64,000 bases of DNA from Artemia franciscana (taxonomy: Eukaryota > Arthropoda > Branchiopoda > Anostraca > Artemiidae). A program made the translations under genes and the position numbers. The notes beneath the pieces are model-generated. The model was not told the DNA's origin, did not search any database, and was given only the letters and a program-made list of their open reading frames with translations. Location of the stretch: assembly GCF_032884065.1 (NCBI RefSeq), contig NW_027063627.1:1249980-1313979 (forward strand). The letters are read 5' to 3'. Shown here in pieces: positions 23,411-35,350 of the stretch. Numbering within the stretch: position 1 is the stretch's first letter; each line of letters opens with the position of its first letter.

Positions 23411-23810
23411 AAGACTGATGAAGCCTGAAGTCTCCAAATTGTGTCCTGGCAAGCATATGAATTTAATCTTTCAGGCTATTGAAAAAAATCAGCAATAAGA
23501 AAGATGTTATCATCCTTAACTTCCATATTCATGATAAATCCATCCAAATGAAGAGAGATTAGCAATTTATTTCTGACTAAACGTCTAGCAAATCTTCATC
23601 CGCTTTTCAGAGCACCCATGCATCAGAACCACTGTCATCACTGACCACTGTTATCACTGTAGTGGTGATGCATTATTATAAATCGCCGGGCATAATTTTA
23701 TCAAATAAAAAGAGTTTCAAATTATAGAAATGAAGCTTGATTGTAAATTTTTGTATACTCTAACTGTTTTTTTTTTTTAATTTCCCTCCGAAGACTTTTA
23801 AGCCTTTCAC
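23411..23810. other. non-coding DNA
   Basis: No supported gene. Only short repeats such as CATCACTGACCACTGTTATC are seen. Confidence 0.35.
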
Positions 23811-23814
23811 TCTA

Positions 23815-24990
23815 CGTCAGAAACAGACTATGAAAGACGAAATAGCCTAATAGAAGTTGGAGGAGACTTAAAACGTCAGACATGGAGAAGATGAAGTCGA
23901 AAGGCAATAGAGAAAGTCGGATGTGTTTAAAGGAGCTTGACGGAAACCCAGAGCGTCGGAGAAGGACTAGGTCAGAATAGGCTAAAATCAACTGGAGGAG
24001 ACCAAGATTTCAACAACAAAAAAACTAGAGAAAGTCTGTAGAGAGTAAAAACTGTTTGATGAAACTGGTCGTGGAGAAGAGGGCAATTTGACCAAAAAAC
24101 CTAGAAAAAGAACTATGAAACTCGGAATAGCTTAATCAAACTTGGAAGGAATTAAAAAACAGAAATTACTAAATCAACTCGGGAGACAGTGAAGCAAGTC
24201 GTAAGGCAGTAAGTGAATTTGGATGGGGCTATAGGAGGATGGAGTAAACAAATAACATGGAAAAAGGATCATGAAAGAAAGAATAGACTTAAAGCAGCTG
24301 GAGGAGACCAAAATGTCGAAAAAAACAATGTCAATCGTAAGGCAATAAAAAGAAATTATAAAGTAGAAAAGAGTCTCGGATGTGACTTAATAGGATGTAA
24401 TAAACCAAGAAAGTCTGAAAGAAATTATAAAAGTTGGAATAATCAAATTTAACTCGGAATGAATGAAAAAGTATGGAAGGAAGAGATAGAACGTTGGAAA
24501 AATACGATGCAAATCAGAGTAGTCTAATATAAGTTGAAGGAGATCAAAAACACCTGAAAATGGTTAGAGAAAGTAAGAAGGCAATAATAAAGTCAGAAGT
24601 TAGTACTATAATTTGGAAGGGATTTAAGTAGGCTAGAAAAAACCAATAATTTAGTAAAAAGACTTAGAAAGTCAGAATAGTCTAAAACCAACTGTCGGGA
24701 GACATAAAATGCCAGGGAAAGACTAAAGAAAGTCAGAAAAAAGTAAACGAGATTGGATGGGGCTCAAGGGGGATGGATTAGATAAATAAATTTGGAAAAA
24801 GACTATGAAAGTCGGGATGGCCTAAGGGAATTTAGAGGAGAGAAAATCATTGAAAAAAGAGACCAAACCAAGTTGTAATGCATGTAAGGAAGATGAAAGG
24901 CAGGAAAGAAATTCAGGTGGGACTCAAGGAGATAGATTAGGCATAAAAAGGTGGAAAAAGCCTATAAAAGTCAAAAAAGTAGGAGTGTAA
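23815..24990 (+). repeat. purine-rich tandem repeat, ~145-bp period, about eight units
   Basis: The landmark GACTATGAAAGTCGGAATAG-type sequence, followed by a GTTGGAGGAGA-type sequence, recurs near 23827, 23967, 24111, 24267, (24405), 24507, 24660 and 24801. A partial copy lies near 24957. The plus strand is strongly A+G rich throughout. The ORF at 24213-24452 lies inside and is incidental. Confidence 0.75.
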
Positions 24991-27400
24991 TCGAAATAAT
25001 AATAAATAAATAAAAAATAAGCAGAAACTGACTAATCTAATATGTAATAAAATTTAATCAAAATTTTCCTCCTTTAAACCCTTTTCTTCCAAACATTAAG
25101 AAAATCAAGTGACAAAATTCATTGATTTGCGAATTCAAAATAAAAATCAGCAATCTAAGCATTTTACTTCCAATTTACTGACTTTGTTCTGACCTTTCAT
25201 TCATCCATTTATTTTTTATGAATAAAATTATTCAAACGGAAGACTGGACACAAAAAAGTGTCCTATAGAACACTAAAACTGAACAGAAAGTCATAATCAA
25301 ATTGACTTAAAAATAATTTTTCTTTCTTGTAAATTCTTTCTTGTTCTCTCAATATGATTCCTGTAGATTTTTAAATTTGTTTCGTTGCATATTTTATAAC
25401 AATAAAAAATGTTAAAAACAAAGAGGGTTTTGAGCTTAGCTCAAGAGACACTATAGCTCCTTTGGGTTTTCAGCAGGTGGCTGCATCAAACTTAATTTCG
25501 TTTTAAGATTCATTTTAGACCTTTTCCGCTCAGGTTTCATTTATATACTCATCTGCAGAATTCATCTGCACTTGATAGTAAACGCTTAATTTTATCCTAT
25601 ACTGAAGCTTTTCTGTGAGCATTTAAACAGTACTTTAAGCTTTACTCTAGTAAAAAGTGTCTGGGTACTTTTTAATTAGCAAAATAATTTAAAAAATAAA
25701 TAAGCAAGTCAATTTTTAATGGTATAATTGTAAATTCAAATGCAGTAAGTAGATTCATTTTCAATGCTCGGTCAAGCAAACATATTTTGTTTTAAAATAT
25801 TGAGTGATTGATAGATCAGCCCTCCTTCAACTGAACTTTCTGATCTTATTCAAACGGTGTAATCAATTTTACATTAAAGTTGCTCGATTTTGTGTTAACT
25901 TTCAAGGTGTCTAATTCACACATATTTATCATAAATTTTCTAATTTTCAACAAATCAAACAAATTTGTTCTTGTCTGACCTTGGCCTGGTCCTTATCTCT
26001 CACAGTAGTAGGTTATTATACGATAAGGTCGATAAAATATTATAGGAAAATTACTCCCATACTTAACACGCTCGGGGATAAGCCTCTAGTTGGGAGAGTC
26101 GTACCTTGGCTACTAGGTTATTAATCAGTCACTCTACCAAAGTGGTTATCTTCGACCATCTACTGGTTTCCCTCAATCCTATTTGTTAGTGTACGTGATA
26201 CAATTTGCTTATACATTGAGGTTAATTTGCTCATAGGACACCCAAGTAGACAAAGGACTCATAAAATAGTGGCTAAGTCGTTGGCTGGATGAATTTTTAA
26301 ATCCGAGGATGGTGCAAAACTAAATAATTCACAAAAACTCGCAAAGCTATGTCTCATTTTGACATCGTTTCTAATCTGTGTAAAATATTGGCCTACTTTT
26401 AAAGCCAACCATATTTTTGACAACCGGCCTCGCCCAAGGATACATTCCTAGTTAGACACATAACTTAGCTGTTGGCAAAAGCGTTTACACACTCTTTGAT
26501 GCAGATGATATTTAACAAAAAATAATATGCCTTTTTCAGTTGTAACATTAGACTTAACAAAAGCGTTAGGGGTTGACTCGTCATTAGGCGAGTTGTGCTA
26601 ATAGTTTAGAAAAAAAATATTAATGCTTTGATTTAAATAATAATATTGAATTTTAAGATTTTTATTAACATAACCAGAAAAATATTAAGAAAACAGGATG
26701 GAGCAAAATCAAAAGGAGCAGAAATAAAGTCACATAATAATTTAAAATTTAAATGAATAAAAACATCAAACGAGTCAAACTACAAAAAGACGTAAAACGA
26801 ATAGAACTAAAACAAGTAAAAATTAAATCAAGTCAAGCTTTAAACAAACAGAAACAGCGGGGTAACCAGCTCATCCAACCCTCTAAAGCAGTTGTTCCCA
26901 AGTTGATAACCCTATTTTTGGGTCGTCCACAAGGCTTTTTTAAATTGAAGATCTTCGTGGTTTAAATTTAAGGAGATTGTCAACAAAAATAAATAAAAAT
27001 TCAAATAACTTGTCATTATAAGAAAAGAGTTAAAAGGTTCAAAAGGGATTAAAGGGCGTGTCAAAAAGGGACAAGAGGATTAAATAGGTTAGAAGGTAAA
27101 AAGGTTTAATTAGGTCAAATGTTGTAAAGGACTGTTTAATAGCTTTAAGGGTTCTAAGGGGGTGAAAACTCCCGTCCCTTCTTGTCCTTTAATGGAGTTG
27201 AAGAGATCCCTTTCAAATTTTCCCCAACCGTGGGAAATGTTCTTTTAATTTGTATTTATTTACAATATTAAGGTGAAATAAACAGGTCCGCTTGATTTTA
27301 TTGAAATACAAGAATAGTACAGATCGCAATAGGCAAGACAGAATTTCATAAAATTTTGTTTTAAATGATGGGTAATATGATATAAACACAAAAATTGCCT
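24991..27400. other. AT-rich intergenic or intronic DNA
   Basis: No gene found. Loose tracts such as AAAAGGTT/TTAAA repeats occur near 27020-27130. The ORF at 26753-26965 is lysine-rich by base composition only. Confidence 0.4.
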
Positions 27401-27419
27401 GGGATAAGGGCAGTTTTAC

Positions 27420-28000
27420 ATTTTAAAAGTAACACCCGGCCTTTTGGGAAACATTGAACAAAACTATAGCGTAAAGTTGCAATATTGGGAATGTGATGAA
27501 ATGGCTACTTCATCTCAACACTCCGGAGAGGAAAAGTTTTTACTGCGTGTTTATTTGTTTTGTAGCTTTGTTCTTATTCCTTTTTTTCATCAAGGGATCG
27601 TAATGTTGAAAGAAAATCGTAAAGTACCAGAGAATTTTTTCTGACAATTATTTTGCCCTTTTGATGGAATTAAAAGAGCGAGTGGCAGTAAAACGCCAGT
27701 TTCTAAAATTCTATCCCCCAAAATCACAAACCTAGGGGCAAATACTATTGAGCTTACAGTTGAGATAGCTAATTGATTTTCCTTAGGACTTGGAACCTGG
27801 CTTTTCAAATTTTTCAACTTTCAGTGAAAGGTCAATCAAATAAATATAAGAAAGGAGATTTAATGCCTAATCTTCTTTCCATTAGAGAAATATATTAAAC
27901 TGAGTAAGCCGTTTTTAAATGAATGGAGTTATTCTAACTTAATTTAAGCCATGATAACCATGAGAAATGTTGCCGTCCCTAAAATTCTCACTCTTCTCGC
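27420..28000 (-). repeat. very degenerate two-hairpin element remnant
   Basis: TGCGTGTTTATTTG near 27545 and later fragments resemble the reverse element interior. The match is weak. Confidence 0.3.
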
Positions 28001-28334
28001 TAAACTCGCTAAACTTTTTTTTCCATTTAAGTTCGAAAATGTGTTCTGATTCAAAATGTGTTTCTATCTGACTATTTAGGGCTATAATAAGAGGAAAGTT
28101 GAGAAAACTAGGACTCATTTTTGCAGATGAAGGATGACATTCTATTTAAAATCCTTGCCCCAACAAAACACTTCTAAAATCCTGATGCACCCCTCGTGGT
28201 ATTGAAATTGAGATGTATTCGCCTGAAGCAAGCTTAAAAGACTATTAACTTGGTATCTTTTCTCGGGCTATCCTCAAGGCTTTCTTTTATTAATAAAAAT
28301 ATTTTCTGAAGACAACACTTTTTATTGATTACAC

Positions 28335-28618
28335 TGCAGCTGAACCCTCGTGTAACTGAACCCCTTGCTAATAAATCCTCGCGCATCTGACCCCAATTGC
28401 AAATGAACCTATGTTTTACTGGGCCTCCCATCAACTGAGCTCCCATGCAACTGAACCCTTTGTAAGTAGATCCTAATGCAACTCAGCCCCTTTGCAACTA
28501 AACCCCCGTTTAATTGAACCCTCGTAAAGCTCAACCCCCCTATAACTGAACGTTAAAACCCTGCTTATTTAAGCCCTCTTGCAACTGAACTCCGTTGAAC
28601 TTAACCCTCTTGAACCTC
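28335..28618 (+). repeat. minisatellite of CTGAACCCC(T)TGCAA units
   Basis: About 16 imperfect units, 17-19 bp long, of the type TGCAACTGAACCCCT. It is C-rich on the plus strand. Frames through it contain stops. Confidence 0.8.
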
Positions 28619-28889
28619 GTCCAGAACTTTCCATGGCCAGGGCCCAAACACACTTGAAGGCTATGGCTGCAGCAACAGCTGTACCCTAGCATAAAGAAGT
28701 TATATAGTAGCCAACATCTAAGAGAACCATTACAAATCTCAGGAGAAAAACTTGCCGTTAATGTTATAATCTGGAATGATAACTATTACTTAAATGAATA
28801 GTTAAAGCATATTTCTTGAAATCTATATATTCTTCTTCAGTGATTAATGATCATACAGAAGGATTTATAGGAAGTTCGAACTTCAAAAT

Positions 28890-29010
28890 ATGGGCCAAAG
28901 AGTGAAAGTTTGGAAAAACTGGAATAGGGAAGGAGTTTGTGTAGCTGTTCTTCCCTCAGGTGGCTTGGTGATGCAGCGGGTTGTTAGTAGTAGAAGAAGT
29001 AGTAGCAAAA
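28890..29010 (+). mobile_element. LINE 3' end fragment with (TAG)n tail
   Basis: CTCAGGTGGCTTGGTGATGC then GGGTTGTTAGTAGTAG matches the LINE tip at 61770-61825. Upstream, AAACTGGAATAGGGA may be degraded LINE sequence. Only the 3' end is present. Confidence 0.65.
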
Positions 29011-30065
29011 GCAGTATTCAACCAGTTTTTTTGTTAATTTTAAGTTTCAAATATTTTTTCATAGCAATTTCTCTTCGTTTTCATTTTGCCTTCGTTTCTG
29101 CTCGTTTTGGTTTTAATACTCCACTTGATCTTTCTTTGAAAAGTATTTCTGTTGAAACCCTTTCTTTAGATAAATTTCTGTTCTTTTTTTAGTTCACATC
29201 AAGGTCTATATATTTATTTGTTACATCTATTTCAGAACAATAAAAATTCAGCCATAATAGGGAACCTATCCTCTACTTCGGAGGGCTAAACAATTGCATT
29301 TGCAACGGTAGCTATTTACAAAAAATGTTTTTAATTGTACCAAAAATAAATTTATTTCTAGTAATTAAATTAAAAGGAGCTCCAGATTCATAAAAAGAAT
29401 CTCTCAGAACGTTAATCGGTTAAGGAACAAGCATCACCCTAGTTGAAAATTTAAGAAACAAAAGAACGCTATAATTCAAAGATTTTCTTTCCAAGACCTA
29501 CTGTTATTAGTTGTTTTTATTGGCAGCTGATATGAATTTTTTCCGTAACAGGGTGATAGCAGTTATGTTTATTAGAACTTAATTAGAAATGTTTTGGCGA
29601 AAGGACAAGTCAATATACATCGGTAAGACTACTTTGATGCTCTTTGTTTCTCTTCGGTAGTACAATTGTGGACCTCTTTCTAAACTGAGAGAGCATTTTC
29701 AGTTTAAATTTCTATCATCAATGGGGATAAGGTAATTTTCAGGGTATGGGTAGCCACCCTGGCGTATTCTGTTCTTAAGCCTCCTTTTCTTTCAGCGACC
29801 TTCTTGACTCAAGAATTGTAAGAATTTCCTACAAAAATACAAAAAGAAACTAGCAAGAAGAGTAACTCAAGCTGAAAGCAAAAGGAAAAATTGCCGATGT
29901 CATCCAGTGGCTTCAGCTAAGCTATAATGTTGTTTGCTAACCTAGGTTTTTACCGTAATTAAAATTATTTCTTTGACTTTTATTTACCAAGCTCTTCCAT
30001 ACTCCTTGAATCCATGGTAGGATTTAAGGCTTTGACACTTCTAGGCCAAGTGTTTTTGCTGCTCC
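29011..30065. other. AT-rich non-coding DNA
   Basis: No supported gene or clear repeat. TTCTGCTCGTTTTGGTTTTAA near 29098 resembles a low-grade dispersed motif. Confidence 0.35.
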
Positions 30066-30069
30066 TTAT

Positions 30070-30958
30070 TCATATTAAATAAAAAAAAAAACTAGTTTTT
30101 TTAACTGAAAGTAAGGAGCGACATTAAAACTTAAAACGAACAAAAATTACTCCGTATATGAGATGGGTTGTCACCTCCGCAATCCCTCACTCTTTACGCT
30201 AAAGTTTTTAATTGTTTTAAAAAGTAAAAGTCAAATTTTAGCGTAAAGAGCGAGGGATTGTGGAGGTGAAAACGACACTGGTCAAAGTTTGTAACTTGCA
30301 GCCCCTCACCTAGGGACTGTGGGGGAGCAAGTCACCCCCAAAGATATAGATATTATGGTTTTCGACTATGCGGAAGAAAATGGCTATCTCAAAATTTTGA
30401 TCCATTGACTTTGGGGAAAAAATGAGCGTGGGAGGAGGCCTAGGTGCCCTCCAACTTTTTTGGTCACTTAAAAAGGGCACTAGAACTTTTCATTTCTGTT
30501 AGAATGAGCCCTCGTGCGACATTCTAGGACCACTTGGTCGATACGATGACTCCTGGGAAAAAAAAAACCAAAAAAAAACAAACAAATAAACTCGCACCCG
30601 TGATCTGTCTTCTGGCAAAAAATACGAAATTCCACATTTTTGTATATAGGAGCTTGAAATTTTCGCTATATGGTTCTCTAATACGCTGAATGCGATGGTG
30701 TGATTTTCGTTAAGATTTTCAAATTTATGACTTTTAGGGGGTGTTTCCCCCTATTTTCCAAAATAAGGCAAATTTTCTCAGGCTAGTAACTTTTGATGGC
30801 AAGAACTAAATTTGATTAAACTTATATATTTAAAATCAGCATGAAAACTCGATTCTTTTGATGTATTTCTTAGCATCAAAATTCCATTTTTTAGAGTTTC
30901 GTTTACTATTGAGCGGGGTCGCTCCTTACTACAGTTCGTTACCACGAACTGTTTGATC
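30070..30958 (+). mobile_element. two-hairpin element, short copy, plus orientation
   Basis: Begins ACTGAAAGTAAGGAGCGAC (about 30102) with an incomplete hairpin to about 30270. The internal region follows, including CAAAATTTTGATCC, GTGGGAGGAGGCCTAGGTG, TACGAAATTCCACATTTTTG and TGAGCGGGGTCGCTCC. It ends in CAGTTCGTTACCACGAACTG then TTTGA at about 30933-30957. It lacks the spacer and second hairpin. Confidence 0.78.
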
Positions 30959-31082
30959 ATAGGAGAGAGGGTAAATTTTCCATAAAATAATCTTTACGAT
31001 AATTAGTTTTTTCGCAAAATAACATCACTTATGATAATAGTTTTAGAATCAAATCATGTACTGGCATGTTAACAAATTGAGA

Positions 31083-32310
31083 GGGAATAGTTAATCCGGA
31101 CTCCCAGTTAAAGACAGGAACGGGGCCACAATTAGAAATAAAGAAAGAGTGTTCAGAGAGACGGAAAAAATATTTTGAGAATTTGCTAAACCGGAATAGA
31201 ATTGTAGGAAAACATATAAAGGAAAATGAAAAAGTTTGTAATACCTTGGTTGTAAAGGAAGATTTGTTTCGAGAGGAAGAATTTGCGACAGTACTGAGAC
31301 GTCTGAAAAATAATAAAGCCCTAAAATCTGATAGTGTGGTAAATGAGTTTATTAAAAATGGGGACTCTGAGGTTAGAAATAACTTACTAAAGATTATGAA
31401 AAAGGGCTTTAAGAAAAATCCTAATTAAACCACTGGTATTAGAAAGGTGACAAGAGTGAGTGTGGCAATTATAGAGGCATTAGCCTGGTCTCTTTAGGTA
31501 GGAAATTACTTGGTAATATGATGCTTTTTAGACTGAGAAATGCTGTAGACAAAGTTTTAAGAGAAGAAAAGTGCGGTTTTAAGATGGGTAGAGGATGTGT
31601 CGATCAAATTTTCAGTCTTAGGTTAATAATTGAGCTGCCCGAGTTATCAAACACCTTTAGTTCTCAGTCTTATAGATTTTGAGCAAGCGTTAGATTCTGT
31701 TGACAGAAGAGCTTTAGCAAAGGTCTCATTTTTGTATAGAATACCAGACAAATACATTAAAGTAATTAGTGCTATGTACAAGAATAACGATACTACGGTT
31801 AAAGTAGGAAATGAGGTCAGCATCTGGTTTTGTATTAAATGAGAAGTTATGCAAGGTTGTGTTCTATCCCCCTCTGTATGGAACATTTTGATGGACTCTG
31901 TCTTCAGAAGCACAGGAAAGGCAATGGAAATCCAATGGGAAAGAAAAACTTTCATGGACTTAGATTATCATGATAATTCAAGCATCCTAGATGAAAGTGT
32001 GAGCAAAATGACTTAACTTTTAGAAGGTCAGTATGCCAGTATAGGTTTGAAAATTAATGTTAATAAGACTAAGTTGCTAAGGCTAGGAATAAGTGAAGAT
32101 AAAAAGCTGGCGTCAGGTAAAGCAAAGATTGATCAATTGGACAGCTTCACTTACCCAATTTTGGTGTGGAAGGATGTCGTAAAGAAAGACTTAATGAAAA
32201 TGGGAACTTCCTGAAAGGGTATAAAGAGGGAGGCTTTGAATAGAATGGTGGTGGAGCGTGCGTGTCTGTGTTGGCCTCAACAGCTTACAGCTGCGGAGAG
32301 TTAGTAGTAG
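31083..32310 (+). pseudogene. LINE (non-LTR retrotransposon) reverse transcriptase fragment, 5'-truncated
   Basis: Successive frames give RT blocks in the right order. RRKKYFENLLN is near 31160. LKNNKALKSDSVVNEF is near 31300, then ECGNYRGISLVSLGRKLLG near 31460. CGFKMGRGCVDQIF is near 31575. LVLSLIDFEQALDSVDRRA (motif A) is near 31660, and GCVLSP (motif B) near 31857. LDYHDNSSILDES near 31965 stands where YADD is expected, and GLKINVNKTKLLRLG is near 32047. Stops and frameshifts occur throughout, and the catalytic YADD is lost. The 3' end has GAGGCTTTGAATAGAATGG and a short (TAG)n tail at about 32300. I cannot settle the clade. Confidence 0.85.
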
Positions 32311-32506
32311 TTAATTCATTGGTAGATAGCAAAACATAAATATTTGTACGCATCATGCATTATTTTATGAGTAGGGCTATTTACATTCAAAGCCATTTGA
32401 TTAAGCCTCTCTGCTTGCCTTTATTCGTGCGAAGGTGTCTATCATGTCATCATGCAGCATGTCTTAAGTCAACCTTCCTTGTCGTGACTTTTTGAAGAAA
32501 AGTCAA

Positions 32507-32604
32507 TTTTGTACCAAGAAGGGTTCCAAATGTAGGCATCCATCTACAATCATAGGCTCAAGATCGTCTGGATAAAAATTCAATAGCTCACTTGCGTGCT
32601 TAGT
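32507..32604 (-). repeat. 98-bp exact direct repeat, copy 1
   Basis: Identical, base for base, to 32760-32857, with an offset of 253 bp. It carries part of the hAT C-terminal coding segment below. Confidence 0.9.
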
Positions 32605-32875
32605 AGTAGCAGTAGTTATTCATCCGACAAAGGGCGGAGAAGGATATTTCTCTCGTGTATTTTGTGGTAGGCACGATAAAAACTATTTTTATGGCAATGT
32701 CAGTGTTTGGATAGATGTCAACTGCATGGATGTCATGCTTTTTTGTTCCTTCGTCAGTATTTTGTACCAAGAAGGGTTCCAAATGTAGGCATCCATCTAC
32801 AATCATAGGCTCAAGATCGTCTGGATAAAAATTCAATAGCTCACTTGCGTGCTTAGTCATTTCTGAGGCGCTCAT
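32600..32875 (-). pseudogene. hAT C-terminal (dimerisation region) fragment
   Basis: An open 91-codon minus-strand frame reads HASELLNFYPDDLE, then DIYPNTDIAIKIVF and IVPTTKYTREISFSALCRM. This lines up with the hAT C-terminal block (a YPN, VP, ERSFS-like pattern), with the usual ERSFS degraded. No upstream catalytic part is seen nearby. It is a third hAT lineage or a piece of one, with its N-terminal side duplicated at 32507-32604. Confidence 0.6.
32760..32857 (-). repeat. 98-bp exact direct repeat, copy 2
   Basis: Same 98 bases as 32507-32604. Confidence 0.9.
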
Positions 32876-33002
32876 TAGCTCATTGATAATTTATAGTGCC
32901 CCCTAAAAATTGTAATCCCCTAGGCCAAGGCCTAATCCTATTGGTAAATCTTGGCCTGTTCGTGCCAACAGTGTTTTAAATCCACAATGGATAAGATAGA
33001 AC

Positions 33003-33350
33003 TCCACACCACAGCTTAGATACCAACACAGTTTTGAAAACTCGATTCATTTTTGGGACACGGTATGTGGTAGCGATTCTAGCGGCCGAAGCCAAGAAAC
33101 TGGCAGTCTGAATCACAGCTTAGATACCAATATACAGTTATGAAGACTTGATTTATTTTTGGGACACAGTGCGCGGTAGCGATGCCAGGGGCTATGCGTT
33201 CCCACCTATAGTGTTGTAGTACGATCTACGCGTCGGAGCGTGGGCTTGGAGGAGGCGCCAAGTTCAAAGCTCTGTACCAAAAGCTTTTCATGGGCATGAT
33301 AAGAGTTTTCATAATAGTATTGGTAACTAAGCTGTGCTCCACACTGGGCA
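33003..33350 (+). repeat. dispersed ~105-bp repeat, two tandem copies, with inverted end
   Basis: Two units (about 33008-33112 and 33115-33205) contain ACAGCTTAGATACCAA, then a GGGACACGGT-type stretch and GGTAGCGATG. They match 5305-5410. A complementary piece (TTGGTAACTAAGCTGTGCTCC, about 33325-33345) closes the block. Confidence 0.6.
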
Positions 33351-33729
33351 ACAGAACACCAACACTTACGAAACCGTTGCTATTAATTAAGGCTCATATT
33401 GCTTACGAAATAAGAATACACTCTCAAGACAAGACAAAAAATGATTTAAAATTAAATGGGCAATAGCCTGGCCTGCGTAGAGACCACTCGACATTGGAAC
33501 TCTTTTAATATGTACCTCTTCTTTACGATAAAACATAACTGACAACAGGATATTTACTTTAACATTACTTCTGAAAAAAAAAACAACAAAAAACAAACCA
33601 CGATCACCTCTGTATATACTGTTTTAGCTTGATTCAAATCTAAGGATCCTAATGTAAGCCAAAGACACGGTGAATGATTAATTTCCTGTTGAAGAGAGGT
33701 AACGACACACTGGGTAAAACAAAATTCGA
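33351..33729. other. non-coding DNA between repeats
   Basis: Two overlapping minus-strand frames exist but have no recognisable content. Confidence 0.3.
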
Positions 33730-35350
33730 TCAAACAGTTCATGGTAAAGAACTGTAGCAAGGAGCGACCCCGCTCAATAGTTACCGAAATTTTAAAAAAC
33801 AGAATTTTGATACCAATAGATACATCAAAAGAATTGTATTTTTATGCTGATTTTAAATACATAAGAAATCTCATCAAGTTTAAACATACACATCAAAAGT
33901 TACGAGCCTAAGAAAATTTGCCTTATTTTAGAAAATAGGGGGAAATACGCCCTAAATGTCATAGAATCTTAACAAAAATCACAAGCTTCTATCTACAAGA
34001 ACATGGAATTTCGTGCTTTTTGCCAGTAAACAGATTACAAATCCGTGTTTATTTGTTTTTTTTTGTGTTTGTGTATTTTCCCCACGGGTGATCGTATCGA
34101 CCCAGTGGTCCTAGAATATCGCAAGAAGGGTCAATCTAACGGAAAATAGAAGTTCTAGTGCCCTTTTTAAGTGACCAAAAATTGGAGGGTTCCTATGCCC
34201 CATCCCACGCTCATTTTCCCCCAAAGTCACTGGATCAAAATTTTGAGATAACCATTTTGTTCAACATAGTCGAAAACCTTATAATTATGTCTTTGGGGAC
34301 AACCTAGTCCCAGACAGTCCCCAGGGGAGGGGCTGCAAGTTACAAACTTTGACCATTCTATACATATAGTAATGGTTACTGGGAGGTGTACAGACGTTTT
34401 CAGGGGGACTTTTTCGCGTTGAGGGGGGAAGTTGGGGAGGGGGTTACAGGGGAGTATTTTTCCATGGAGGAATTTATCATGGGGAAGAGAATTTCCACGA
34501 AGGGGGCACAGGATTTTCTAGCATTATTAAAAAAAAAACTATGAGAAAATAAGTATAAAGAAGTTTTTTTTAACTCAAAGTAAGGAGCAGCATCAAAACC
34601 TAAATCGAACAGAAATTATTACGTATATGAGGGGGTTCGTCTCCTCCTCAATACCTCCCTCTTTATGCTAAAGTATTGTTTAGTTATTTCAACAGTTTAT
34701 TCTACGGTATTTGTGATTCAGAGGGCATTCTTAAAGAATTGAGACACAAATCAAAATTTAGTGTAAACAGCGAGGCATTGACGAGGGGGCGAACCTCTGA
34801 AACATACAAATACTGAAGTTCGTTACGTAATTTAGTTCGTAATTTACGTATATTTATTACTAATAAAAACGTTCGTAAAGAAAATTTCTAGTTGCCTTTT
34901 AAAGTAACCAAAAATTGGAGGGCAACTAGGCCTCCTACCCCATTTTTTCTCAAAATCGTCCTATCAAATCAATGAGAAAGCTATTCAGCCAAAATATATG
35001 CAAATTTTGTTTTAATTATTCATGCGTAGTGAGTCAAAATCAAAACATGCATTAATTCAAAAACGTTCAGAAATTAAATAAAAAAATAAGTTTTTCCAAC
35101 TGAAAGTAAGGAGCAACATTAAAACTTCGAACGAACAGAAACTATTCTGCATATGAAAGCGGTTGTTCCCTCCTCAACGCCCCACTCTTTACGCAAACGT
35201 TTGGCTCTTTTTCACAATTTTACTTTTTAAACAATAAAAAACTTTAGCGTATAGAGCGGGGTGTTGAGGAAGAAAAGGACCCTTTCCATGTGCAGAATAA
35301 TTTCTGTTCGTTTTAAGTTTAATGTCACTCCATACTTTTAGCTAAAAAAA
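33730..35350 (-). mobile_element. two-hairpin element, complete copy, minus orientation
   Basis: Mirror image of 19116-20818. It runs from the tip (TCAAACAGTTCATGGTAAAG) through the internal region (about 33800-34560), a hairpin with long loop (34568-34808) and the spacer (34809-35090, including GGAGGGCAACTAGGCCTCC) to a second hairpin (35098-35343). The module order is conserved exactly, which defines the element. Confidence 0.82.
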
